From CAWEQW01 sp963811365 (GTDB lineage: Bacteria; Actinomycetota; Actinomycetes; Propionibacteriales; Nocardioidaceae): 64,000 nt of DNA. Location: NCBI GenBank assembly GCA_963811365.1, contig CAWEQW010000009.1, positions 353,319-417,318 on the forward strand. Direction: 5' to 3'. The position numbers and the translations under genes were made by a program. Of this stretch, positions 57,472-64,000 are shown piece after piece. The notes under the pieces were generated by a model. It had not been told where the DNA came from, made no database searches, and saw only the letters and a program-made list of their open reading frames with translations. Position 1 is the first letter of the stretch. Every line of letters begins with the position of its first letter.

Positions 57472-57499
57472 TTGGCCTTGGTTACGACCCGTCTATGGT
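57472..57499 (+). promoter_or_regulatory. Promoter of DUF4193 gene
   Basis: TTGGCC (57472-57477) and TATGGT (57494-57499) are 16 bases apart. The transcript would begin near 57506, with about 88 bases of leader and GGAGACAGGA before the ATG. Confidence 0.5.
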
Positions 57500-57593
57500 G
57501 CACAATCCGCCACGCACCCCAAAGGACACACCCAGCACACGACGAACCAGCCGACGCGCACCACCAGAGGTACGGGGGCAGGAGACAGGACAC

Positions 57594-57884
57594 ATGGCAA
57601 CTGACTACGACGCTCCTCGCAAGACCGAGGAGGACCAGAGCGAAGAGAGCCTCGAGGAGCTCAAGGCGCGGCGGCACGACAAGAACTCCGGCAAGGTGGA
57701 CGAGGACGAGGCCGAGGCGGCCGAGTCCTTCGAGCTCCCCGGCGCCGACCTCTCCCACGAGGAGCTGGCGGTCGAGGTGAAGCCCCGCCAGGAGGACGAG
57801 TTCACCTGCATGAGCTGCTTCCTGGTGCACCACCGCAGCCAGCTCGCGGACGCCAACAGGATGATCTGCCGCGACTGCGCCTGA
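57594..57884 (+). CDS. DUF4193 family zinc-binding protein
   Basis: The 96-residue acidic protein begins with ATDYDAPRKTEEDQSEESLEELKARR, has a long Glu/Asp-rich stretch, and ends with FTCMSCFLVHHRSQLADANRMICRDCA (short pieces TCMSCFLVHH and ICRDCA), two Cys-x2-Cys pairs that bind zinc. This is the DUF4193 family (Rv2699c in M. tuberculosis). Function is unknown, but it is highly conserved in actinobacteria. ATG 57594 follows a GGAGA-type site. Two strong hairpins follow. Confidence 0.88.
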   Translation: MATDYDAPRKTEEDQSEESLEELKARRHDKNSGKVDEDEAEAAESFELPGADLSHEELAVEVKPRQEDEFTCMSCFLVHHRSQLADANRMICRDCA

Positions 57885-57892
57885 GCCGTCGG

Positions 57893-57915
57893 CGCCGCCC
57901 GGCTGGCGGGCGGCG
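57893..57915 (+). terminator. First hairpin after DUF4193 gene
   Basis: CGCCGCCCG and CGGGCGGCG pair across GCTGG. Confidence 0.6.
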
Positions 57916-57931
57916 GCGCACTGACACGGCC

Positions 57932-57960
57932 GAGGCCGGGACCGTCATGGTCCCGGCCTC
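57932..57960. terminator. Second hairpin, shared by convergent DUF4193 and DUF4235 genes
   Basis: GAGGCCGGGACC and GGTCCCGGCCTC form a perfect 12-base stem with a 5-base loop. Confidence 0.75.
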
Positions 57961-57969
57961 GTCGTGCGC

Positions 57970-58275
57970 TCAGACCTTGACGTCCTCGAGGTTCGGCGGG
58001 AGGTGACCGGTGGAGCGGCGGTAGTAGTCGGCCGCCTTGCGGGAGGCCATCATCCTCGCCAGACCGACGGCGACGCCGCTGAGCGCAGCCCAGGCCACGG
58101 CCTCGCCCATCGAGACGTCCGGGTGCGCCGGGTTCTGCGGGGGCCTCTTGCCGGTCGTCAGCCGCCAGGTCGTGTTCATCGCCTTGCGTGCGGCCACGGT
58201 GGCCAGCACGGTCGCGGCCAGCCCCGACGCCGCCCACGCCTTGGACCCCTTCGTGTCGTGGGAACCGGAAGCCAT
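57970..58275 (-). CDS. DUF4235 family membrane-associated protein
   Basis: The 101-residue protein has two hydrophobic helices (around residues 15-30 and 58-75) joined by TTWRLTTGKRPPQNPAHPDVS, a segment typical of DUF4235. Its function is unknown. ATG 58275 follows AGGAGGAGA, one of the strongest ribosome sites here, and is preferred to the GTG just before it. It lies between DUF4193 and DUF3093, both also conserved in this region of actinobacterial chromosomes. Confidence 0.8.
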   Translation of the reverse strand: MASGSHDTKGSKAWAASGLAATVLATVAARKAMNTTWRLTTGKRPPQNPAHPDVSMGEAVAWAALSGVAVGLARMMASRKAADYYRRSTGHLPPNLEDVKV

Positions 58276-58334
58276 CACGTCTCCTCCTGCGTCGTCTGTG
58301 CGGACGAGTCTGCCATTCCCGGCCCGGGCCCCGC

Positions 58335-58808
58335 TCAACCGGCCTGCGCGGTGCGCAGCGCCGCCACCAGCCGGTCCGGGCGACGGCTGGAGACCAGCCA
58401 GTACGGCGCGGGGTCGGCCGGGTCGTCGACGGGGACCATGACCGACGTGTGCACGTAGGGCCGCAGCACCAGGTAGGCGCGCGCGTCGGCCTCGACCCCG
58501 GCCAGCCGGCGGGTGCCCTCCGCGTCGAGGGCGACGGGTGCTCCCAGGACCGCTACCGGGATCCGCGCCCGGCCGGCCCGGAAGGTGCCGCCGTCGACGG
58601 CCAGCCGGGCGCCGCCGTAGGACATGAACAGCACCAGCGTCAGTGCCGTGAGCACCCCGCTCACCAGCAGCGCGAGCCACAGCGGGGTGGCCACCGCGAA
58701 GGCGACCAGGACACTGCCCAGGAACATCGTCGCCAGCGCCCACCAGCGGAGCGGGACGCCGAGCCGCTCGCGATAGAGAGCGCCGGGAGGCGGCGTGGTG
58801 GTGTCCAT
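58335..58808 (-). CDS. DUF3093 family membrane protein
   Basis: The 157-residue protein has two transmembrane helices (roughly residues 21-40 and 43-62) followed by a small soluble domain with PYVHTSVMVPVDDPADPAPYWLVSSRRPDRLV (short pieces HTSVMVPVDDP and PYWLVSSRRP), the DUF3093 signature. The matching gene in M. tuberculosis is Rv2698, which is also divergent from dut. The function is not known. Its ATG is 63 bases from the dut start on the opposite strand. Confidence 0.85.
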   Translation of the reverse strand: MDTTTPPPGALYRERLGVPLRWWALATMFLGSVLVAFAVATPLWLALLVSGVLTALTLVLFMSYGGARLAVDGGTFRAGRARIPVAVLGAPVALDAEGTRRLAGVEADARAYLVLRPYVHTSVMVPVDDPADPAPYWLVSSRRPDRLVAALRTAQAG

Positions 58809-58871
58809 GGCTGGAGCGATCCTGTCATCTCCGCGCCGTCCGTGCCGAGTCGGGTGGCGAGGGTCACGGGC

Positions 58872-59322
58872 ATGGTGGAGATCCCCATCGCGCGGCCGGA
58901 CGAGGGCGCGCCCGTGCCGTGGTACGCCCATCCCGGCGCCGCCGGGAGCGGACCTGACCAGCACGGTGGACGTGCATCTCGAGCCGGGCGAGCGCGCCCT
59001 GGCGCCGACGGTCGTGGCGCTCGCGCTGCCGGAGGGGTACGTCGCCGCGGTGCACCCGCGGTCCGGGCTCGCCGCCCGGTTCGGGCTGTCCATCGTCACC
59101 GCGCCGGGCACCGTCGACCCGGTGCATCCCGCGTCGCTGCGGCGGAGGGTCCGGATCGCTCAGCTCGTCGTGCAGCGCGTGGAGCAGGCGACGTTGCGCG
59201 AGGCGGCCGAACTGCCCGGCTCCCGGCGTGGAGCGGGAGGGTACGGTTCCACCGGCGGGTTCGTCGGCGCCGGGGCCGGGACGGCCGCGCCGCCCGCCGT
59301 ACGTGACGAGGAGAAGCCGTGA
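58872..59322 (+). pseudogene. dut: Decayed dUTP diphosphatase
   Basis: The N-terminus (MVEIPIARPDEGAPVPWYAHPG) is in one frame. Near 58944-58947 an extra base moves the rest, from ADLTSTVDVHLEPGERALAP, into the next frame. Motif II (HPRSGLAARFG), motif IV (RIAQLVVQRVE) and motif V (GAGGYGSTGG) remain. Motif III (GYRGE-type, substrate binding) is missing: the sequence jumps from APGTVD to PVHPASL at about 59118, a loss of about 14 codons. Motif IV's leading Gly-Asp has become Arg-Val. Two independent lesions point to true decay; an active copy would have to be elsewhere. The GTG of the next gene overlaps the stop. Confidence 0.7.
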
Positions 59323-59990
59323 AGTTCCGCCGCAGGAAGGACCTCGAGGCGACCGAGGGCGTCGAGTCCGAGGCCGGCGCCGCGGCGCCGGGCGCCGACG
59401 ACCTGGAGGCCGAGTCGCTGAGCGCGCGGGCGCACGGGCCGTGGGACGCCGGCGAGGTGGACCTGCCCGAGGACGACCCGAACCGGATCGACCTCGGCGG
59501 CCTGGTGATCGCCGGCCGCCCTGGGCTCGAGGTGCAGATGCAGGTGGACGAGGCCAGCGGTGAGGTGGTGGCGGTGCTGCTCGCCGGGCCGGAGGGAGCC
59601 GCGGAGCTCCGGGCGTTCGCTGCCCCCCGGAACGGCGACATCTGGGACGACGTCCGGCGCAGCATCGCGGCCGAGGTGGCGCAGCACGGCGGCACCGCCA
59701 CCGAGGCCGACGGGCCGTTCGGCAGCGAGCTGCACGTCGTGGTCACGGTCCAGACGCCCGACGGTCAGGTCGGGCAGCAGCCGTCGCGGGTGCTCGGCAT
59801 CCGCGGCCCGCGCTGGCTGCTGCGCGCGACCCTGTTCGGCCGGCCCGCGGTTCAGCCGGTCGAGGACGGCGACATCGAGTCGGCGCTGCGCGACATCGTC
59901 GTCGTGCGCGGCAACCAGCCGATGCCCCCCGGTGACCCGATCCCGCTGACCATCCCCGCGGACGCGCAGCGGGTCGACCTCGAGGAGTAG
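59319..59990 (+). CDS. DUF3710 family protein
   Basis: The 223-residue protein has an acidic N-terminal half and a compact C-terminal domain with DVRRSIAAEVAQHGGTATEADGPFGSELHVVV (short pieces) and LGIRGPRWLLRATLFG, the DUF3710 core. The M. tuberculosis counterpart is Rv2696c, also next to dut. Function is unknown. GTG 59319 overlaps the dut remnant stop and follows GAGGAG, so it depended on dut translation in the past. The 46 bases after its stop lead to the OB-fold gene's own promoter. Confidence 0.87.
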   Translation: MKFRRRKDLEATEGVESEAGAAAPGADDLEAESLSARAHGPWDAGEVDLPEDDPNRIDLGGLVIAGRPGLEVQMQVDEASGEVVAVLLAGPEGAAELRAFAAPRNGDIWDDVRRSIAAEVAQHGGTATEADGPFGSELHVVVTVQTPDGQVGQQPSRVLGIRGPRWLLRATLFGRPAVQPVEDGDIESALRDIVVVRGNQPMPPGDPIPLTIPADAQRVDLEE

Positions 59991-60024
59991 GACGGGAGCT
60001 GTGCCCGGGACCACCCGGCGCGGT

Positions 60025-60030
60025 TACGCT
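60025..60030 (+). promoter_or_regulatory. -10 element, leaderless promoter of OB-fold gene
   Basis: TACGCT is 6 bases before the ATG at 60037. Confidence 0.5.
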
Positions 60031-60036
60031 GGAACC

Positions 60037-60402
60037 ATGACAGAGGTCAGGCATCATCGGCTGCGCCACAGCCTGAGCCGTTGGGCGAGCCATCAGGAGA
60101 TGGAGGCCAAGGAGCTCCAGGAGGACACCGCCCACGCGGGGTGCTGCCCGATCGCCGACGCCACTGACCGCCAGCGCGTGGAGCTCGTCGGGAGCATCCG
60201 CACGGTGACGCTCCGGCCGCGCGGGGGCGTCCCCGCGCTCGAGGCCGAGCTGTACGACGGCAGCGGGATGATCACCCTCACGTGGCTCGGCCGCCGGCGC
60301 ATCGGGGGCATCGAGCCGGGTCGGCAGATCAAGGTCGTCGGCCGCATCGGGGTGCACGACAGCGAGCGGATCATGTTCAACCCGCGCTACGAGCTGAGGT
60401 AG
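60037..60402 (+). CDS. OB-fold nucleic-acid-binding protein
   Basis: The 121-residue protein has a basic N-terminus and a single OB-fold: RQRVELVGSIRTVTLRPRGGVPALEAELYDGSGMITLTWLGRRR (short pieces VELVGSIRTV and AELYDGSGMITLTWLG), then GRQIKVVGRIGVHDSERIMFNPRYEL. This resembles the RecG/tRNA-anticodon-type wedge fold and Rv2694c in M. tuberculosis. It probably binds single-stranded nucleic acid. The DUF3159 gene follows after three bases on the same transcript. Confidence 0.85.
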   Translation: MTEVRHHRLRHSLSRWASHQEMEAKELQEDTAHAGCCPIADATDRQRVELVGSIRTVTLRPRGGVPALEAELYDGSGMITLTWLGRRRIGGIEPGRQIKVVGRIGVHDSERIMFNPRYELR

Positions 60403-60405
60403 CCG

Positions 60406-61122
60406 GTGGCGTCGGACACCAGCACGCCGCCAGACGTCGGTGCGGAGACTGTCGAGTCGGTCGTGCGCGCCCAGCTCTCCAAGGCGCTGGGGGGCGTGCG
60501 CGGCATGATCGAGGCGGCCGTGCCGACGATCGCGTTCACCGTCAGCTACCTCAGCACCAAGAACCTCGTGCTGGCGCTGGCGGTCAGCGTCACCGCGGCG
60601 CTGGTGCTCCTCGTGGCCCGGCTGGTGCAGCGGTCCAGCGTGCAGTTCGTGCTGAACAGTCTCGTCGGCATCGGCATCGGCGCGATGTTCGCCTGGCGCA
60701 GCGCCCGGGCCGGCGGCGACGCCTCCGACAACGCCCTGGCCTACTTCCTGCCCGGGCTGCTCTACAACGCGGCGTACGCCGCGTTGATGACGCTGTCCAT
60801 CGCCGTGCGGTGGCCGCTCGTCGGCTTCCTGGTCGGCAGCGTCACCGGTGATCCCACGGCCTGGCGCCGCGACCCGCGGGTGGTTCGGCTGTGCCGCAAC
60901 CTGACCTGGATGCTGGTGCTGCCGTGCCTGCTCCGGATCGTCGTGCAGGCGCCGCTGTACGTCGCCGGAAAGGGCGCCCAGGACGCCGGGCCGATGATCG
61001 CCGCGCTGGGGGTCACCAAGGTCGCGATGGGCTGGCCGCTCCAGGTCGCGGCGCTCGCGGGCATGGTGTGGCTGCTGGCCCGGAACCGCACCCCGGTGGC
61101 CGCCGAGGTCTCCGGTTCCTGA
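60406..61122 (+). CDS. DUF3159 family membrane protein
   Basis: The 238-residue protein has six or so helices, in keeping with DUF3159 (Rv2693c in M. tuberculosis). VVRAQLSKALGGVRGMIEAAVPTIAFTVSY near the N-terminus and AWRSARAGGDASDNALAYFLPGLLYN in the middle (quoted in parts) are typical. RWPLVGFLVGSVTGD, then TWMLVLPCLLRIVVQAPLY, follow. No transport motif is known. GTG 60406 is preceded closely by the OB-fold stop. It ends six bases before the convergent trkA gene. Confidence 0.87.
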   Translation: MASDTSTPPDVGAETVESVVRAQLSKALGGVRGMIEAAVPTIAFTVSYLSTKNLVLALAVSVTAALVLLVARLVQRSSVQFVLNSLVGIGIGAMFAWRSARAGGDASDNALAYFLPGLLYNAAYAALMTLSIAVRWPLVGFLVGSVTGDPTAWRRDPRVVRLCRNLTWMLVLPCLLRIVVQAPLYVAGKGAQDAGPMIAALGVTKVAMGWPLQVAALAGMVWLLARNRTPVAAEVSGS

Positions 61123-61128
61123 CCGCGC

Positions 61129-61800
61129 TCAGCCGGCGTGCTCCTGCGGGGCCAGCATCGACTCCAGAGCGTTCTCGGTCTCCGAGGCCGCCACGAACAG
61201 CAGCTCGTCGCCGGACTCGATCGGCTGCTCCGGGTCGGGCGTGTAGACCTGGCCGTCGCGCAGGATGGTCACCAGCGCGCAGTTCTCCGGCCACGGGATG
61301 AGACCCACGGGTCGCCCGACGTACGGCGAGTCGGTCGGCAGGGTCAGCTCGACCAGGTTGGCGTTGCCCTGCCGGAAGGTGAACAGCCGCACCAGGTCCC
61401 CGACCGTGACCGCCTCCTCCACGAGCGCGGACATGATCCGCGGCGTCGACACGTTGACGTCGACCCCCCACGCCTCGGTGAACAGCCACTCGTTGTTGGG
61501 GTGGTTGACCCGGGCCACGGTGCGCGGCACCCCGAACTCCGTCTTGGCGAGCAGCGAGGTGACGAGGTTGACCTTGTCGTCGCCCGTCGCGGCGATCACC
61601 ACGTCACAGCTCTCGAGCTTCGCCTCCTCGAGGGAGGACAGCTCGCAGGCGTCCGCCAGCAGCCACTCGGCGTCCGGCACCCGCTCCGGCTTGATCGCGA
61701 CCGGCTCGCGGTCGATGAGGAGCACCTTGTGGCCGTTGGTGATCAGCTCCCGGGCGACCGAGCGGCCGACCGCACCGGCTCCGGCGATGGCGACGCGCAT
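61129..61800 (-). CDS. trkA: TrkA-type potassium channel/transporter regulatory subunit
   Basis: The 223-residue protein has an N-terminal RCK_N Rossmann fold (VAIAGAGAVGRSVARELITNGHKVLLID, quoted in part, Gly-x-Gly-x2-Gly) that binds NAD(H) or ATP, and a C-terminal TrkA_C domain. VIAATGDDKVNLVTSLLAKTEFG and VARVNHPNNEWLF lie between. Subunits of this kind gate K+ uptake systems. It starts with an ATG whose first base is the last base of the upstream trkA stop (TGATG), so both are translated together. The counterpart in M. tuberculosis is ceoC. Confidence 0.88.
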   Translation of the reverse strand: MRVAIAGAGAVGRSVARELITNGHKVLLIDREPVAIKPERVPDAEWLLADACELSSLEEAKLESCDVVIAATGDDKVNLVTSLLAKTEFGVPRTVARVNHPNNEWLFTEAWGVDVNVSTPRIMSALVEEAVTVGDLVRLFTFRQGNANLVELTLPTDSPYVGRPVGLIPWPENCALVTILRDGQVYTPDPEQPIESGDELLFVAASETENALESMLAPQEHAG

Positions 61801-62462
61801 CAGTCCTCCTCGGGACCCTTGTTGAACACCTCGTAGACCCGCTCGGCGTTCTCCTCGCGCATCACGAGGTGCAGCAGGTCGCCCTCCTGGATGACGCTGT
61901 CCTTGGTCGGGATCATGCCTTCCCCGAGCCGGTCGATCCAGGCGATCCGGCTCCCGGACTGATCCTGGAAGCGCACCGTCCGTCGGCCGACCCAGACGTC
62001 GGTGACCGGCAGCTGGTCCACCCGGACGGTGCCCGACGGGTCACGGAAGTCCGGCTCCGCGCCGGCCGGGAGCAGCCTGCGCAGCACCTGGTCCGCGGTC
62101 CACTTCACCGTCGCCACGGTGGTGATGCCGAGGCGCTGGTAGACCTCGGCGCGGCCCGGGTCGTAGATGCGCGCCACGACCTGCTGGATCCCGAACGTCT
62201 CGCGGGCCACCCGTGCCGCGATGATGTTGGAGTTGTCACCGCTGGACACCGCGGCGAACGCGTCGGCCTGGTCGATCCCGGCCCGGTCGAGCACGACCTG
62301 GTCGAAGCCCACGCCGGTCACCTTGGTGCCGTTGAACGTCGGCCCGAGGCGGCGGAACGCGTCGGGGTTGTTGTCGATGACCGACACGGTGTGGTGCCGG
62401 TCCTCGAGACTGCGCGCCAACGTCGAGCCGACCCGGCCACATCCCATGATCACCACGTGCAC
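61800..62462 (-). CDS. trkA: TrkA-type potassium channel/transporter regulatory subunit
   Basis: The 220-residue protein has VVIMGCGRVGSTLARSLEDRHHTVSVID (Gly-x-Gly-x2-Gly nucleotide site with the acidic end, quoted in part), VSSGDNSNIIAARVAR and VVARIYDPGRAEVYQRLG in the Rossmann domain, then a TrkA_C domain with VGRRTVRFQDQSGSRIAWIDR. It pairs with the next TrkA (ceoB/ceoC order of M. tuberculosis). No membrane channel subunit follows; the divergent KimA-like permease at 62546 is the likely partner. Confidence 0.88.
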   Translation of the reverse strand: MHVVIMGCGRVGSTLARSLEDRHHTVSVIDNNPDAFRRLGPTFNGTKVTGVGFDQVVLDRAGIDQADAFAAVSSGDNSNIIAARVARETFGIQQVVARIYDPGRAEVYQRLGITTVATVKWTADQVLRRLLPAGAEPDFRDPSGTVRVDQLPVTDVWVGRRTVRFQDQSGSRIAWIDRLGEGMIPTKDSVIQEGDLLHLVMREENAERVYEVFNKGPEED

Positions 62463-62532
62463 GTGGCAGACGCTACACCGCGCAGCCTGCCTGCCGACCG
62501 GGCATCCGCGATGGCGACCGAGGTTCGTGGAC

Positions 62533-62538
62533 TAGCCT
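62533..62538 (+). promoter_or_regulatory. -10 element, leaderless promoter of APC permease gene
   Basis: TAGCCT is 7 bases before GTG 62546. Confidence 0.55.
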
Positions 62539-62545
62539 CTGCAGC

Positions 62546-64000
62546 GTGGGAATGGGCAACGTCACCAAGCGCCTGGTCATCGGCCGCAAGCTCCGCAGCA
62601 CGCAGCTGGGGGAGACCCTGCTGCCGAAGCGGATCGCGCTGCCCGTGTTCGCAAGCGACGCGCTCTCCTCGGTGGCCTACGCCCCCGACGAGATCTTCAT
62701 CATGCTGTCCCTCGCGGGGGCGTCGGCCTACGTCTGGTCGTGGAAGATCGGGATCGTGGTCGCGCTGGTGATGGCAGCGGTCGTGGCGTCGTACCGGCAG
62801 AACGTGCACGCCTACCCCAGTGGGGGTGGGGACTACGAGGTCGCGACCGTGAACCTCGGACAGACGGCGGGCACGACGGTCGCGAGTGCGCTCCTCGTCG
62901 ACTACGTGCTCACCGTCGCGGTGTCCATCTCCTCCGGAGCCCAGTACGCCGCCTCGGCCATCCCCGGCCTGTCCGGGCACGAGGCCGAGTTCGCCGTCGT
63001 CATGGTGGTGCTCCTCGCGGCGATGAACCTGCGGGGAGTGCGCGAGTCGGGCACGTTCTTCGCGGTTCCCACCTACGCGTTCATGGTGGCCATCCTCGGA
63101 ATGTGCGCCTACGGGCTCGTGCGCTCGGCGATGGGGACGCTGCCCTATGCGGAGAGCGCCAAGTTCGACATCCTCAAGGCGCCGGGCTACGAGGGGTCGA
63201 TCACCAGCCTCGCTCTCGTCGTGCTGCTGGCTCGGGCGTTCTCCTCCGGCTGCGCGGCCCTGACCGGCGTCGAGGCGATCTCCAACGGCGTGCCGGCCTT
63301 CCGCAAGCCGAAGAGCAAGAACGCCGCCACGACCCTGCTGCTGCTCGCCGTGATCGCGATCACGATGATGCTCAGCGTCATCGCGCTCGCCAACAAGATG
63401 CACATCAGGTACGTCGACCCGGCTCAGCTGGACCGGCTTCGGGGGCCCGGCGGGGCCAAGGTGGCCGCGGACTACGACCAGCACACGGTGATCGCGCAGA
63501 TCGCCAAGTCGGTCTTCGACAACTTCCCGGCCGGCTTCTACTTCGTCGTCGCCGTGACCGGGATCATCCTGGTGCTCGCCGCGAACACCGCCTTCAACGG
63601 CTTCCCGGTGCTCGGCTCGATCCTCGCCCGCGACGGCTTCCTGCCGCGTCAGCTCGGGGCTCGGGGGGACCGGCTGGCCTACAGCAACGGCATCGTGATG
63701 CTGGCGCTGATGGCGATCACGCTGATCGTCGCGTTCGACGCGGAGGTGACCCGGCTGATCCAGCTCTACATCATCGGAGTCTTCGTCTCCTTCAACCTGA
63801 GCCAGCTCGGGATGATCCGGCACTGGACGCGGCACCTCAGGACCGAGTCCGACCCCGCCGTGCGCCGCCGGATGAACCGGTCCCGGGCCATCAACACGTT
63901 CGGCCTCGTCATGACCTCGGTGGTCTTCGTGATCGTGCTGCTCACCAAGTTCCTCGCCGGCGCGTGGATCGCGATCCTCGCGATGCTGACGTTCTTCGTG
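62546..64000 (+). CDS. APC-superfamily permease, KimA-like potassium importer (3' partial)
   Basis: The visible 485 codons encode about eleven helices. VFASDALSSVAYAPDEI near residue 34 and AYPSGGGDYEVATVNLG near residue 90 are shared with KimA-type K+/H+ importers of the APC superfamily, and AALTGVEAISNGVPAF near residue 236 fits as well. The protein continues beyond the window, where the soluble C-terminal domain of KimA would lie. In M. tuberculosis the same gene (Rv2690c) also stands beside ceoB and ceoC. K+ import is inferred from this pairing and the motifs; amino-acid transport is the alternative. GTG 62546 is leaderless. Confidence 0.82.
   Translation, partial: MGMGNVTKRLVIGRKLRSTQLGETLLPKRIALPVFASDALSSVAYAPDEIFIMLSLAGASAYVWSWKIGIVVALVMAAVVASYRQNVHAYPSGGGDYEVATVNLGQTAGTTVASALLVDYVLTVAVSISSGAQYAASAIPGLSGHEAEFAVVMVVLLAAMNLRGVRESGTFFAVPTYAFMVAILGMCAYGLVRSAMGTLPYAESAKFDILKAPGYEGSITSLALVVLLARAFSSGCAALTGVEAISNGVPAFRKPKSKNAATTLLLLAVIAITMMLSVIALANKMHIRYVDPAQLDRLRGPGGAKVAADYDQHTVIAQIAKSVFDNFPAGFYFVVAVTGIILVLAANTAFNGFPVLGSILARDGFLPRQLGARGDRLAYSNGIVMLALMAITLIVAFDAEVTRLIQLYIIGVFVSFNLSQLGMIRHWTRHLRTESDPAVRRRMNRSRAINTFGLVMTSVVFVIVLLTKFLAGAWIAILAMLTFFV

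Noticed and set aside
57448..57780. GTG-started frame with a good AGAAGGAG site ahead of DUF4193
   Set aside because: After about 20 hydrophobic residues it runs out of frame into the DUF4193 gene with poor composition, and the likely DUF4193 promoter lies inside it. A very short leader peptide cannot be excluded.
1..64000. tRNA, rRNA, CRISPR, prophage or insertion sequence
   Set aside because: I looked for tRNA T-loop patterns, transposase motifs, regular repeat-spacer arrays and integrase genes and found none.

Overview
The window is chromosomal DNA of a high-GC actinobacterium. Evidence includes the very high G+C third-position use, many GTG starts, short -10 hexamers placed 6-7 bases before start codons (leaderless transcripts), and actinobacteria-restricted families (SepH, DUF3710, DUF3093, DUF3159, DUF4193, DUF4192, DUF5998, LppX/LprAFG lipoprotein). 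Gene order resembles the sigA-dut-ceoBC region of Mycobacterium tuberculosis and the hrdB-parE-parC-sepH region of Streptomyces. A Nocardioides-like (Propionibacteriales) host is my best guess from protein style; this is inference. I see no rRNA, tRNA, CRISPR array, prophage or insertion sequence.

Layout. 1-16 kb is a cell-envelope block: GT-C membrane proteins, a GT4 glycosyltransferase, methyltransferases, an AftD-like arabinofuranosyltransferase, an acyltransferase, a DUF3068 (PorA-family) protein, and a UbiA-DprE1-DprE2 operon that should make decaprenyl-phosphoryl-arabinose, the arabinose donor AftD would use. 16-23 kb holds rpsA, a GlxA-type regulator with a divergent small membrane protein, a PAP2 phosphatase, coaE and a second (SigB-like) sigma factor. 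Three decayed genes lie between them. 23-31 kb has an unbroken reading frame joining DNA polymerase IV to an S9 oligopeptidase, then DUF4192, a GCS2-type ligase, UspA and an HhH-GPD protein. 31-44 kb is the principal sigma factor (frame-shifted as read here), ParE, beta-carbonic anhydrase, a sucrase/ferredoxin-like protein, an LprG-type lipoprotein, ParC and a GNAT/acyl-CoA-synthetase-like fusion. 44-64 kb has transporters, tdk, a rhodanese, an acyl-CoA reductase, SepH, hemH, suhB-like IMPase, a decayed dut and a potassium module (two TrkA proteins divergent from a KimA-like permease that runs off the end).

Points most worth checking: (i) the DinB-oligopeptidase continuous ORF; (ii) dut with a frameshift plus loss of motif III; (iii) the apparent frameshift in rpoD; (iv) a shared palindrome TACY-N4-RGTA in four core promoters of envelope/lipid genes, suggesting one undescribed repressor regulon; (v) a perfect GGAAT-N18-GTT promoter before the second sigma factor; (vi) DprE1 with alanine where the benzothiazinone-reactive cysteine sits in M. 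tuberculosis; (vii) a TetR/epimerase divergent pair whose N-terminal halves were removed by one deletion.
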